From assembly GCA_002292015.1 (NCBI GenBank), contig DBBD01000042.1, forward strand, positions 1 to 23,889: DNA of 23,889 nt, in the 5' to 3' direction. The stretch comes from Firmicutes bacterium UBA993 (GTDB lineage Bacteria > Bacillota > Dethiobacteria > DTU022). The notes under the pieces were generated by a model. That model did no database searches. It saw only the letters and a list, made by a program, of their open reading frames with translations, and was not told where the DNA came from. Positions within the stretch are counted from its first letter, which is position 1, and each line of letters starts with the position of its first letter. The position numbers and the translations under genes were made by a program. Below, piece by piece: positions 1-7,982 of the stretch.

Positions 1-161
1 TCTGGTCAGGAACTTCTATTACCATATCCGGCTATAACTTACTTTGCCAGGGTCTCTTCCTAATGTATTACATTTTATTTTGCTTAATCTGCATGTTGAC
101 ACACATCAATCGCTCCCCATTGTATGACTTATATACTCATAATATGGCATAAAAAAAGAGA

Positions 162-212
162 GTTAGTTCTAACACATATCCAACATATCCAAAATGTTAT
201 CTAAAATGTTAT
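162..212. repeat. direct and inverted repeats upstream of the Rrf2 gene
   Basis: Three repeat elements are packed before the -35. A perfect inverted repeat GTTAG-TT-CTAAC lies at 162-173. ACATATCC occurs twice (174-181 and 183-190). AAAATGTTAT occurs twice (191-200 and 203-212), the second copy ending on the first base of the -35 box. The arrangement suggests a multi-site operator, perhaps for the Rrf2 regulator encoded just downstream, but no known consensus was recognised. Confidence 0.4.
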
Positions 213-240
213 TGACAGCGATTGCATATGGTGCTATTCT
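212..240 (+). promoter_or_regulatory. sigma-A promoter of the Fe-S operon
   Basis: A consensus -35 TTGACA (212-217) lies 17 bases before a -10 of TATTCT (235-240), which would start transcription near 247. It is the only good promoter before the Rrf2-family gene and probably drives that gene with the desulfurase and scaffold genes behind it. Direct repeats lie immediately upstream and partly touch the -35, as expected of an autoregulated Rrf2/IscR operon. The promoter is read from sequence; the regulation is inferred. Confidence 0.6.
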
Positions 241-299
241 CTGATTTGGAAAAAACCCGACGTTTTTAGTAGGGATTAACCTGAAAGCGGTATTAAAAA

Positions 300-725
300 T
301 TGAGACTATCGGCAAAAGTTGAATATGGAGTCAGGGCTATGGCCATACTGGCAATTTACAATCAGGGCGATCCGGTTCCCTTGCGTGAAATTGCCGAACG
401 GGAGCAGATTTCGCTTAAATTTCTTGAGCAAATCTTTCCCGATTTAAGAAGGGCTGAGTTGATTACCAGCGTGCGCGGTTCCCGCGGCGGCTACAAATTG
501 CTGCGTTCGCCAAAGGAAATCAGGGTCGGAGACATTGTGCGGGCGGTGGAAGGGCCGGTTACCCCGGTGATCTGTCTTACTGAGGGTGATGACGAGTCTT
601 GCTGTCATCGCCGGGGGGCTTGCCTGACCAGGCAGGTCTGGGAGCGGCTGCGCGATAGAATTAATGATGTTCTGAATGATGTTACCCTAGATGAACTGGT
701 GGAAGTAACTGCAGATAAGCAGTAA
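300..725 (+). CDS. Rrf2/IscR-type Fe-S-responsive transcription regulator
   Basis: This 141-residue protein belongs to the Rrf2 family of winged-helix repressors and activators. The N-terminus (MRLSAKVEYGVRAM) matches the family start, which supports the TTG at 300 despite a poor ribosome binding site. A helix-turn-helix lies at about residues 28-50, followed by the family's wing segment VRGSRGGYKL (58-67). Cysteines at 92, 101, 102 and 108 fall where IscR holds its [2Fe-2S] cluster; IscR uses Cys92, Cys98 and Cys104, so the spacing differs here. The gene heads an operon with a cysteine desulfurase and a scaffold protein, which implies it senses Fe-S status and controls its own operon. IscR is the nearest analogy, but another Rrf2 subgroup such as CymR-like sulfur control is possible. 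Confidence 0.88.
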   Translation: MRLSAKVEYGVRAMAILAIYNQGDPVPLREIAEREQISLKFLEQIFPDLRRAELITSVRGSRGGYKLLRSPKEIRVGDIVRAVEGPVTPVICLTEGDDESCCHRRGACLTRQVWERLRDRINDVLNDVTLDELVEVTADKQ

Positions 726-757
726 ATAGTAATAGGAGAGGGAGGCAATATATACCC

Positions 758-1936
758 ATGAGCAGAAGAACGGTCTACATGGATCACAGCGCAACCACAC
801 CGGTGAGGGAAGAGGTGGTTGAAGCGATGCTTCCATTTTACCATGAGCTGTTTGGTAACCCCTCTAGTATTCATGCTCCTGGGCGGACCGTACGACGTGC
901 TGTTGAAGAAGCGAGAGAAAAAACGGCGCTGGCTCTTGGCGCAGAGCCCGGTGAGATTTTTTTTACAGCCGGTGGTACGGAATCTAATAATATAACCCTA
1001 CGTGGGGCAGCGAAAAAGCGCGGCGAACCGGGCCATATTATTACCAGCAGCATTGAGCATCATGCTGTTCTCGACGTTTGTAGTGAACTCGCTGCTGAAG
1101 GCCACCGCGTTACTTTTCTGCCGGTGGATCAATACGGTCGGGTTAGTATCGATCAGCTTCAGGAAGCGATTACCCCAGATACTTTTTTGATCTCTATTAT
1201 GGCGGCAAACAATGAGATCGGCACCCTGCAGCCGATTTCGGCCATTGGCGAAGTGGCCCGCGAACGTAAAATACTCTTTCACACCGATGCCGTGCAGATA
1301 GCGGGCCAGCTGCCGATCGACCTTAAAAAGCTGAATGTGGACTTTTTATCGCTTTCCGCCCATAAGTTTAACGGCCCCAAAGGAATCGGCGCCCTCTATG
1401 TGCGTAAAGGCGCAAAGGTTACACCCCTTTACAGCGGCGGTGGCCAGGAGCGTAAATTGCGTCCAGGGACCGAGAACGTGCCTGGCATAGTGGGTTTAAG
1501 CCGGGCCATGGAATTAGCAGTGGCTGAGATAAAGGATAAAAAGAAGCGTCTTGAAGCATTGCGCTACAAGATGATTACAGGCCTTATGGCCATTGATGAA
1601 ACTATTTTAAACGGCCATCCCGAGGAACGCTTACCCAACAATGTTAATGTCAGCTTCAAACATGTTGAAGGCGAAGCGGTGCTGCTCAGCTTGGATCTGG
1701 AAGGAATTGCTGCATCAAGCGGATCGGCCTGTTCATCAGGTTCACTTGATCCGTCGCATGTGTTAAGGGCTATTGGACTCGATCATCCAACTGCTCACGG
1801 CTCGATCCGTTTTAGCTTAGGATGGGGAAACACTGAGGAAGACGTTGATTATTTGCTTGAGGTTATCCCGCGCGTTGTAAATAATTTGCGCCGGATCTCC
1901 CCCACTTACCGTACTAATGGCAGTAGAAAGGAGTAG
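758..1936 (+). CDS. iscS: cysteine desulfurase (IscS/NifS family)
   Basis: The product is a 392-residue PLP-dependent class V aminotransferase-fold enzyme that takes sulfur from cysteine, giving alanine and an enzyme persulfide for Fe-S assembly and other thiolation pathways. It opens with the family motif YMDHSATTPV (7-16). Other family marks are TESNN (74-78), HHAV (101-104) and SLSAHKFNGPKG (198-209), where Lys203 is the expected PLP lysine. The sulfur-carrying cysteine is Cys325 in SSGSACSSGS (320-329), with the extended loop of the IscS/NifS group rather than SufS. A GGGAGG ribosome binding site precedes the ATG. It sits 32 bases after the Rrf2 gene and 7 bases before the scaffold gene, so the three form one operon. 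Whether to call it IscS or NifS is open; no nitrogenase gene is in view. Confidence 0.95.
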   Translation: MSRRTVYMDHSATTPVREEVVEAMLPFYHELFGNPSSIHAPGRTVRRAVEEAREKTALALGAEPGEIFFTAGGTESNNITLRGAAKKRGEPGHIITSSIEHHAVLDVCSELAAEGHRVTFLPVDQYGRVSIDQLQEAITPDTFLISIMAANNEIGTLQPISAIGEVARERKILFHTDAVQIAGQLPIDLKKLNVDFLSLSAHKFNGPKGIGALYVRKGAKVTPLYSGGGQERKLRPGTENVPGIVGLSRAMELAVAEIKDKKKRLEALRYKMITGLMAIDETILNGHPEERLPNNVNVSFKHVEGEAVLLSLDLEGIAASSGSACSSGSLDPSHVLRAIGLDHPTAHGSIRFSLGWGNTEEDVDYLLEVIPRVVNNLRRISPTYRTNGSRKE

Positions 1937-1943
1937 TGAATAA

Positions 1944-2327
1944 ATGTACAATGAGAAGGTTGTAGAGCACTTTTGTAATCCACGCAACGTAGGAGAACTG
2001 CTTGAAGCAGACGCGATCGGCGAAAATGGCAGTTTTAAGTGTGGTGACACGATGAAAATATACTTAAAAATCAAAGATGATCGCATCGAGGATATCCGTT
2101 TTCAAACCTACGGCTGTGGGGCGGCGATCGCCAGCAGCAGCATGCTGACCGAAATGGTAAAAGGTTTGACCATAGATGATGCGTTAAAAATAACCAATCA
2201 GGACGTGGCTGATCAGCTGGGTGGTTTACCACCGCTGAAGCTGCATTGTTCTAACCTGGCCGCTGATGCCTTGCATAATGCCATTGAAAATTTCCGTAAC
2301 GGCAAAGTTCACGGGGAATCAGCTTAA
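1944..2327 (+). CDS. iscU: Fe-S cluster scaffold protein (IscU/NifU N-terminal type)
   Basis: This 127-residue protein is the scaffold on which the desulfurase encoded upstream builds Fe-S clusters. The three conserved ligand cysteines are present: Cys33 in KCGD with the adjacent Asp35, Cys58 in TYGCGAAI, and Cys102 in LPPLKLHCS. The LPPxK segment is the one HscA recognises in IscU; no hscA/hscB is seen here, although a general dnaK/dnaJ operon follows directly. An additional cysteine occurs at residue 11 (HFCNPRN). It covers only the NifU N-terminal domain, with no ferredoxin or C-terminal domain. An AAAGGAG site precedes the ATG by 10 bases. In many clostridial genomes mnmA follows, but not here. 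Confidence 0.93.
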   Translation: MYNEKVVEHFCNPRNVGELLEADAIGENGSFKCGDTMKIYLKIKDDRIEDIRFQTYGCGAAIASSSMLTEMVKGLTIDDALKITNQDVADQLGGLPPLKLHCSNLAADALHNAIENFRNGKVHGESA

Positions 2328-2359
2328 AATATTATCTGCGATCATTGCCCCTGTAAAAC

Positions 2360-2389
2360 TTGACAAACCTCCCGTCGGGATGTTATTTT
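2360..2389 (+). promoter_or_regulatory. sigma-A promoter of the hrcA-dnaK operon
   Basis: The -35 is TTGACA (2360-2365). After an 18-base spacer comes an extended -10, TG at 2381-2382 and TATTTT at 2384-2389. Transcription should begin near 2396, right at the CIRCE element, so that HrcA binding would block it. Confidence 0.65.
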
Positions 2390-2399
2390 TATCATAGTC

Positions 2400-2426
2400 T
2401 TAGCACTCGAACTTTTAGAGTGCTAA
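2400..2426. promoter_or_regulatory. CIRCE operator (HrcA binding site)
   Basis: The two arms TTAGCACTC (2400-2408) and GAGTGCTAA (2418-2426) are perfect and separated by exactly 9 bases, the full CIRCE consensus. The element overlaps the predicted transcription start and lies 24 bases before hrcA, the repressor that recognises it. Only one copy was seen. Confidence 0.97.
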
Positions 2427-2450
2427 GATTCGAAAGCGGGGGTTTTCCTG

Positions 2451-3485
2451 ATGACAGTGGTGCTGAGCGAACGTAAAAAGCAGATTCTGAAGGCTGTAGT
2501 CGTAAACTATACTAACACTGCCGAACCGGTAGGGTCGCGGACCGTAACCCGCGTTTACCGGATGGGATTAAGCTCGGCCACCATCCGTAACGAGATGGCT
2601 GACTTGGAAGAGATGGGCTATTTGGCCCAGCCGCATACCTCTGCTGGAAGAGTTCCATCACAGCTTGGTTACCGTTACTACGTTGATTACCTGATGGAAA
2701 AAGACGGTTTAAGTATGGACGAGGAGCAGGCTCTGACCAGCTCGCTCAGCACAGAAAAGATGCGCGAAATAGAGCAGATTATCATTAATTCTGCCCGGGT
2801 GCTTTCGGCGGCTACCAACCAAACTTCTTTGATCATGGGCCCACAATTTAAAAAAAGCGCCTTTCGCCAGATACGTATCCTGCCGCTTGATGAATCGCGC
2901 GGTCTGGTGGTGTTGATAACCGACACCGGTTTTATCAAAAATAAGGTTATTGACATGAAGCAGCATTTGAGCCAGGCTGAGCTGCAGCAGGTGGTTTCTT
3001 ATTTAAACCAGAAGCTGTACGGACTGACCATTGACCAGGTAACCACCTCGCTGATCAACGAGTTGAAGCGCGATCTTTTCCGCCGCCTGGAAATCTTGGA
3101 GCAGGCTTTTATCCTGTTGGAGGAAAGCCTTAAAGAAGAGCGGCAGATTCGTGTTTTTTTAGGCGGCACTACGAACATATTAAATCAGCCGGAATTTAAG
3201 GATGTGGATAAGATTCGCCGAATGCTCAACCTTTTTGAGCAGGAACCACTGCTCTTTAAAATACTGGAGGATACTTCCAGCGAAAATGATTTTGTAATTA
3301 AGATCGGCGATGAAAATGAATGTGAAGATATCAAAGAGTGCGCCCTGATAACCGGCACCTATAAGATTCGTGACAAAACGCTGGGCACTGTTGGGGTGCT
3401 CGGTCCGACCCGCATGGATTACAGCCGGGTGATTAGTATCATGCGTCTTTTGGTTGATCATCTCAACATGAGTTTAAGTTCTTAA
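2451..3485 (+). CDS. hrcA: heat-inducible transcription repressor HrcA
   Basis: HrcA (344 residues, usual length) represses class I heat-shock genes by binding CIRCE; GroEL normally helps it fold, so free chaperone capacity is the signal. The N-terminal winged helix covers about residues 1-75, with the family segments AEPVGSRTV (24-32), SSATIRNEMADLE (41-53) and HTSAGRVPS (62-70). The rest is the GAF-like and dimerisation region, including FLGGTTNIL (236-244). The perfect CIRCE just upstream shows autoregulation. The ribosome binding site is weak (a GGGGG run), which would keep repressor levels low. It is followed by grpE, dnaK and dnaJ in the standard Firmicute order. Confidence 0.97.
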   Translation: MTVVLSERKKQILKAVVVNYTNTAEPVGSRTVTRVYRMGLSSATIRNEMADLEEMGYLAQPHTSAGRVPSQLGYRYYVDYLMEKDGLSMDEEQALTSSLSTEKMREIEQIIINSARVLSAATNQTSLIMGPQFKKSAFRQIRILPLDESRGLVVLITDTGFIKNKVIDMKQHLSQAELQQVVSYLNQKLYGLTIDQVTTSLINELKRDLFRRLEILEQAFILLEESLKEERQIRVFLGGTTNILNQPEFKDVDKIRRMLNLFEQEPLLFKILEDTSSENDFVIKIGDENECEDIKECALITGTYKIRDKTLGTVGVLGPTRMDYSRVISIMRLLVDHLNMSLSS

Positions 3486-3538
3486 GTCGGCTCAGCTTAG
3501 GCCGCTTAAAATAAACAGGCATACAGGTGAAATTTTAA

Positions 3539-4132
3539 ATGACCGCAAAAAAACAAGGCAAAGAAGCAGAAACTCTTACAAGTGATCAGGAATTAAAGGC
3601 ACCGATAGCGCAAGCTTGTAGCCTGGAGCAGGAGACAGTTCAGCAGCCGGAATCAGATACCGGATTGAGCGAACTGGAGGCGGCCAGGCTTGAATGGGAA
3701 ACAGAAAAGGCAGTGTTGCTCGACCGGATCATGCGCAAGCAGGCCGATTTTGATAACCTGCGCCGAATCAGCAAAATGGAGCAGGCCGAAGCCAGGGAGT
3801 ACGCCCTTTATGATTTTCTTCTCCGGCTGCTACCGGTGCTTGATAACCTGGAGCGCGCGCTCGAGTCGGCCCGCGTTGCCGGAGATGTTTCTTCGGCCTA
3901 TATCGACGGGTTGGAGATGATCCGCAGGCAGCTGGAACAAATCTTAACCCAGGAAGGGGTTTCGCTGATCGAATCTGCCGGCACACCTTTTGACCCCCAT
4001 TGTCACCATGCCGTGATGGAAGTGGAGAGCGAAGAATATGACCCGGGCACAGTAACAGAGGAGCTGCAGAAGGGCTACCGTCATCGGCAGCGCATCTTAC
4101 GCCCATCGATGGTCAAAGTATGCCGCGGTTAG
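3539..4132 (+). CDS. grpE: nucleotide exchange factor GrpE
   Basis: GrpE (197 residues) is the ADP-release factor for DnaK. The first 55 residues are acidic and low in complexity. A long helical coiled-coil segment follows (about 60-130, with KQADFDNLRRISKMEQ). The C-terminal beta domain carries the family pattern PFDPHCHHAVMEVE and ends with EELQKGYRHR and RPSMVKV. The usual motif is FDPxxHEAV; here His replaces the Glu, a mild variation. An AGGTGA site precedes the ATG. It lies between hrcA and dnaK in the CIRCE-controlled operon. Confidence 0.96.
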   Translation: MTAKKQGKEAETLTSDQELKAPIAQACSLEQETVQQPESDTGLSELEAARLEWETEKAVLLDRIMRKQADFDNLRRISKMEQAEAREYALYDFLLRLLPVLDNLERALESARVAGDVSSAYIDGLEMIRRQLEQILTQEGVSLIESAGTPFDPHCHHAVMEVESEEYDPGTVTEELQKGYRHRQRILRPSMVKVCRG

Positions 4133-4183
4133 CATAAAAGGATTGGCTTTATTTTTTAAGAACAGTACAGGGAGGAACTTTAA

Positions 4184-6031
4184 ATGGGAAAAGTAGTAGG
4201 GATTGACTTAGGAACAACCAACTCGGTAATTGCAGCACTGATCGGCAGTGAACCGGAAATTATCGCCAATGCTGAAGGCAGCAGGCTTACCCCTTCGGTG
4301 GTGGCGTTTACAAAGGATGGTCAACGGTTGGTCGGCCAGGTAGCCAAGCGCCAGGCGATTACTAACCCTGAGCGAACCATTAGCTCGATCAAGCGCGAAA
4401 TGGGCACCAATCACAAGGTTAAAATTAGTGATAAAGAATATACTCCGCAGGAGATTTCAGCGATGGTTCTACAAAAACTTAAAACAGATGCTGAAAGTTT
4501 CCTGGGGGAGAAGATCACTCAAGCGGTCATTACCGTTCCCGCTTATTTTACAGATAGCCAGCGCCAAGCCACCAAGGATGCCGGGACGATTGCCGGTCTC
4601 GAAGTGTTGCGGATTATCAACGAGCCAACTGCGGCTGCCCTGGCTTATGGTCTCGATAAAAAGGGCGACCATAAAATCTTAGTCTTCGATTTAGGCGGCG
4701 GTACTTTTGATGTTTCCGTTTTGGAGCTGGGTGACGATGTTGTTGAAGTTAAAGCTACCAGCGGGAACAACCGCCTGGGCGGCGATGACTTTGACCAGCG
4801 GGTGGTCGACTACGTTTCAGAAGAATATAAGAAAGACCAGGGCATCGACCTGCGCACAGATCGAATGGCTCTCCAGCGGTTGATTGAGGCGGCGGAAAAA
4901 GCCAAGGTCGAGCTATCAACTGTTACTACAACCGATATTAACCTACCCTTTATCACTGCTACTCAGGACGGGCCAAAACACTTAAACGTTACTCTAACCC
5001 GGGCTAAGTTCGACGAACTGACCGCCGACCTGGTTGAAAAAACAATGGGTCCAACCAAGCAGGCTCTTAGCGATGCCGGGCTGACGGCGAAAGAGATTGA
5101 TCGCATCGTTTTGGTGGGCGGTTCCACTCGCATTCCAGCTGTGCAGGAAGCGATCCGCAAGCTGCTCGGCAAAGAGCCACACAAGGGCGTTAACCCCGAC
5201 GAAGTGGTGGCTATGGGCGCTGCATACCAGGCGGCCGTGCTTGGCGGAGAGGCCAAAGATGTGCTGCTCTTAGATGTTACCCCGCTTTCGCTCGGCATCG
5301 AAACTTTAGGCGGGGTGGCCACCAGGATTATTGAGCGCAATACCACAATCCCAACCGAGAAGAAACAAATCTTTTCCACTGCAGCTGATAACCAGAACAG
5401 CGTGGAGATTCACGTGTTACAGGGTGAGAGGGCTATGGCCGCCGACAACAAAACCCTTGGCCGTTTCATGCTGGACGGAATCCCCCCGGCCCCGCGCGGC
5501 GTGCCCCAGATCGAAGTTAGCTTTGATATAGATGCTAACGGAATCGTTAATGTTTCGGCTAAGGATCTTGGCACCAATCGCGAACAGAAGATAACAATCA
5601 CTGCCTCCAGCGGCTTGGAAAAAGATCAGATTGATTCTATGGTTAATGATGCGGAAAAATTTGCTGATGAAGACCGTAAACGCCGTGAACTAGCGGAGAC
5701 ACGCAACCAGGCTGATACCCTGGCTTACGGCGCTGAAAAAGCGCTGAAAGATTTGGGCGACAAGGTTGAAAGCGCCAAAGCCGAAGAGGTGAAAACCGCG
5801 GTGGAAGAGCTGCGCAAAGCGGCTGCCGGTGAAGATATCGGGCAGATTAAGACCGCGATTGAAAAGATGAATAGCTATATGCACGAACTTTCTTCCAAGC
5901 TTTACGAGCAGGCTAAAGCCCAGCAGCCGGAAGGTGGCGGATCAGGGGAAGCAACCTCCCAGGCTGACGCTGAAAATGTGGTCGACGCTGATTTTGATGT
6001 GCAGGATGAAGAGGAAAATAAAGAGAGTTAA
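4184..6031 (+). CDS. dnaK: molecular chaperone DnaK (Hsp70)
   Basis: This 615-residue Hsp70 binds exposed hydrophobic peptides in an ATP-dependent cycle driven by DnaJ and GrpE. The ATPase domain shows GIDLGTTNS (6-14), INEPTAAALAYGLD (145-158) and FDLGGGTFD (168-176). The interdomain linker VLLLDVTPLSLG lies near 360, followed by the substrate-binding beta domain and a helical lid. The tail (VVDADFDVQDEEENK) is of EEVD-like bacterial type. The stretch around residues 68-90 lacks the roughly 23-residue insertion of Gram-negative DnaK, which fits a monoderm host. A GGGAGGA site precedes the ATG. dnaJ starts 17 bases downstream. Confidence 0.98.
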   Translation: MGKVVGIDLGTTNSVIAALIGSEPEIIANAEGSRLTPSVVAFTKDGQRLVGQVAKRQAITNPERTISSIKREMGTNHKVKISDKEYTPQEISAMVLQKLKTDAESFLGEKITQAVITVPAYFTDSQRQATKDAGTIAGLEVLRIINEPTAAALAYGLDKKGDHKILVFDLGGGTFDVSVLELGDDVVEVKATSGNNRLGGDDFDQRVVDYVSEEYKKDQGIDLRTDRMALQRLIEAAEKAKVELSTVTTTDINLPFITATQDGPKHLNVTLTRAKFDELTADLVEKTMGPTKQALSDAGLTAKEIDRIVLVGGSTRIPAVQEAIRKLLGKEPHKGVNPDEVVAMGAAYQAAVLGGEAKDVLLLDVTPLSLGIETLGGVATRIIERNTTIPTEKKQIFSTAADNQNSVEIHVLQGERAMAADNKTLGRFMLDGIPPAPRGVPQIEVSFDIDANGIVNVSAKDLGTNREQKITITASSGLEKDQIDSMVNDAEKFADEDRKRRELAETRNQADTLAYGAEKALKDLGDKVESAKAEEVKTAVEELRKAAAGEDIGQIKTAIEKMNSYMHELSSKLYEQAKAQQPEGGGSGEATSQADAENVVDADFDVQDEEENKES

Positions 6032-6048
6032 AGGATGAATACCCGTAA

Positions 6049-7194
6049 ATGAGCAAACGAGATTACTACGAAGTTCTGGGTATCGATCGCAGCGCTTCGG
6101 CTGACCAAATCAAAAAAGCATACCGGCAGATGGCCAAACAGTACCATCCGGACTTTAATAATGGCAACGCTGAAGCAGAACAAAAATTTAAAGAAGTAAA
6201 AGAAGCCTATGACGTCTTGAGCGATGCCCAAAAACGAGCCCACTACGATCGTTTCGGCCACCAGGCCAACTACAGTGGGAGCGGTGGTTTTGATGGTTTT
6301 GGCAACTTTGGCGGTGGCGGATTCGGTTTTGGCGGTATTGATGATATATTTGAACAGTTTTTTGGTGGCATGGGCGGCGGAAGACGCCGGCAACAGGGCC
6401 CTGAACAGGGCAGCCACCTGCGCTACGATTTGGAGATAACCCTGGAAGAAGCCTTTAATGGGCTGGAGAAGACCATTAATATTCCCCGGACTGAAACCTG
6501 CGGGGAGTGTCGGGGCAGCAGGGCCAAGGCCGGTACCGAGCCGGACACTTGCTCCTCTTGCGGTGGAAGCGGGCAGCAGCAATTTGCCCGTAATACCCCC
6601 TTTGGCCAGTTTGTCAGCAGCCAGGTTTGTGTTGCCTGTCGCGGTGAAGGAAAAACCGTTAAGGAATATTGCCCGGCTTGCAGCGGCCAGGGAAGAGTGG
6701 TAAAGGAGAAAAAGTTTGAGATAAAGATCCCGCCCGGGGTCGAAGAGGGCAACAAACTGCGGGTCAGCGGGGGCGGCGAAGCTGGCTTGCGTGGTGGTCC
6801 ATCAGGCGATCTCTATGTGGTTATCGGTATCCGCCCGCACAAACAGTTCCAGCGTAAGGGCAGCGACCTTTATCTTGATGCTTCAATCGGCATCGGCCAG
6901 GCAGCGTTGGGGGTGGAGATGAATGTTCCCACACTAGACGGCACTGCCTCCCTGAGAGTTCCCGAAGGAACTCAGCACGGCACGGTTTTTCGCATTAAGG
7001 GACGCGGAATGCCCCACCTGCAAGGCGGCGGTAAGGGTGACCTAAAGGTTAGGGTTAGCATCAAGGTTCCTAAAAGGCTGAACCAGAAGCAAAAAGAGCT
7101 GTTGCACGAATATTCCAGGGTGAGCGGCGAAGAAGCCGGAGTTGAAAGTAAAAATTTCTTTGATCACCTTAAAGATGCCTTCAGCGGCGGCTAA
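6049..7194 (+). CDS. dnaJ: co-chaperone DnaJ (Hsp40, type I)
   Basis: DnaJ (381 residues) delivers substrate to DnaK and stimulates its ATPase. The J domain covers residues 4-70, with the catalytic HPD at 33-35. A Gly/Phe-rich segment follows (about 74-111). The zinc domain has four Cys pairs at 151/154, 168/171, 194/197 and 208/211. Repeats 2-4 follow CxxCxGxG, but the first reads CGECRGSR, with Arg in place of the last Gly; all eight Cys are kept. The two C-terminal beta domains include IPPGVEEGNKLRVSG and GRGMPHLQGGGKGDL. It is the last chaperone gene before rsmE. Confidence 0.97.
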   Translation: MSKRDYYEVLGIDRSASADQIKKAYRQMAKQYHPDFNNGNAEAEQKFKEVKEAYDVLSDAQKRAHYDRFGHQANYSGSGGFDGFGNFGGGGFGFGGIDDIFEQFFGGMGGGRRRQQGPEQGSHLRYDLEITLEEAFNGLEKTINIPRTETCGECRGSRAKAGTEPDTCSSCGGSGQQQFARNTPFGQFVSSQVCVACRGEGKTVKEYCPACSGQGRVVKEKKFEIKIPPGVEEGNKLRVSGGGEAGLRGGPSGDLYVVIGIRPHKQFQRKGSDLYLDASIGIGQAALGVEMNVPTLDGTASLRVPEGTQHGTVFRIKGRGMPHLQGGGKGDLKVRVSIKVPKRLNQKQKELLHEYSRVSGEEAGVESKNFFDHLKDAFSGG

Positions 7195-7220
7195 AGTGCA
7201 GTAAATAGAGGGAGATCACG

Positions 7221-7982
7221 ATGCACCTCTTTTTTCGGGAAGACTGCCCCCTTAAGGTCGGCATGGCCGTTGCGCTGGCCGTGGATGATTTGAAGCACGC
7301 CGGCCGGGTTTTGCGACTCACACCCGGAGAAGAGGTGCGGATTGCCGATGGTTTGGGCCTGGCTTTTCGGGGCCGGGTCGTTAAAGTTGAACCGCGGGAA
7401 ATTCTTGTAAACTTGCAAGCCACATTACCTTCTACCGAATCACCCCTTAACCTGGTGCTCTGTCCTTCCCTCTTAAAAGGAGAGAAGATGGATCTGGTCA
7501 TCCGCCAGGCGACTGAATTGGGGGTGACCAGGATAGCCCCATTGATAACCTCCCGCTCTATTCCCCAGTCGGGCAAAGGATCAGACGATCAGCGCCTTAA
7601 ACGCTGGCGCGCCATTGTCCGCGTCTCAGCTGCCCAATGTCAGCGGGCCTTCCTGCCGGCAGTTGATCCGGTTTGCACTTTAACCGAGCTGCTTGAAGAA
7701 GCAAAGCACAGCAAGATTATTGTGCCGTGGGAAGAAGATCAGAGCACTCCGCTGGCAACATTCAAACTGCAAGAGCCCTATCCCGAAGGGGAGGCTCTTT
7801 TTTTACTGATTGGGCCCGAGGGGGGATTTGCCCCGCAGGAAATTGAAGTGCTTAAGCAAAACGGGGCTGTGCCGGTTAACTTAGGCCCGCGGATCCTGCG
7901 CAGTGATACAGCGGCAGCGGCAGCCCTCACTTTGGTTCAGGCAGTTTTTGGCGACCTGGCCCGGAAAGAAGGTAAACCTTGA
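7221..7982 (+). CDS. rsmE: 16S rRNA m3U1498 methyltransferase RsmE
   Basis: This 253-residue SPOUT-class enzyme uses SAM to methylate N3 of U1498 in 16S rRNA. An N-terminal PUA-like domain (1-70) precedes the knotted SPOUT domain. The signature segments are LIGPEGGFAPQEIE (196-209) and LGPRILRSDTAAAAAL (221-236), which form the SAM-binding trefoil knot. GGGAG lies before the ATG. In many Firmicutes prmA stands between dnaJ and rsmE; here only 26 bases separate them. The stop overlaps the mtaB start by three bases. Confidence 0.95.
   Translation: MHLFFREDCPLKVGMAVALAVDDLKHAGRVLRLTPGEEVRIADGLGLAFRGRVVKVEPREILVNLQATLPSTESPLNLVLCPSLLKGEKMDLVIRQATELGVTRIAPLITSRSIPQSGKGSDDQRLKRWRAIVRVSAAQCQRAFLPAVDPVCTLTELLEEAKHSKIIVPWEEDQSTPLATFKLQEPYPEGEALFLLIGPEGGFAPQEIEVLKQNGAVPVNLGPRILRSDTAAAAALTLVQAVFGDLARKEGKP

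Noticed and set aside
96..137. TTGACA at 96-101 as a second promoter for the Rrf2 gene
   Set aside because: The nearest -10-like hexamers are 21 and 30 bases away, outside the normal range.
4963..5379. Minus-strand open frame of 138 codons inside dnaK
   Set aside because: Ser/Pro-rich shadow of a highly conserved coding region.
6028..6582. Minus-strand open frame of 184 codons opposite dnaJ
   Set aside because: It mirrors the Gly/Phe-rich coding of dnaJ, has no ribosome site and no recognisable domain; dnaJ on the plus strand is certain.
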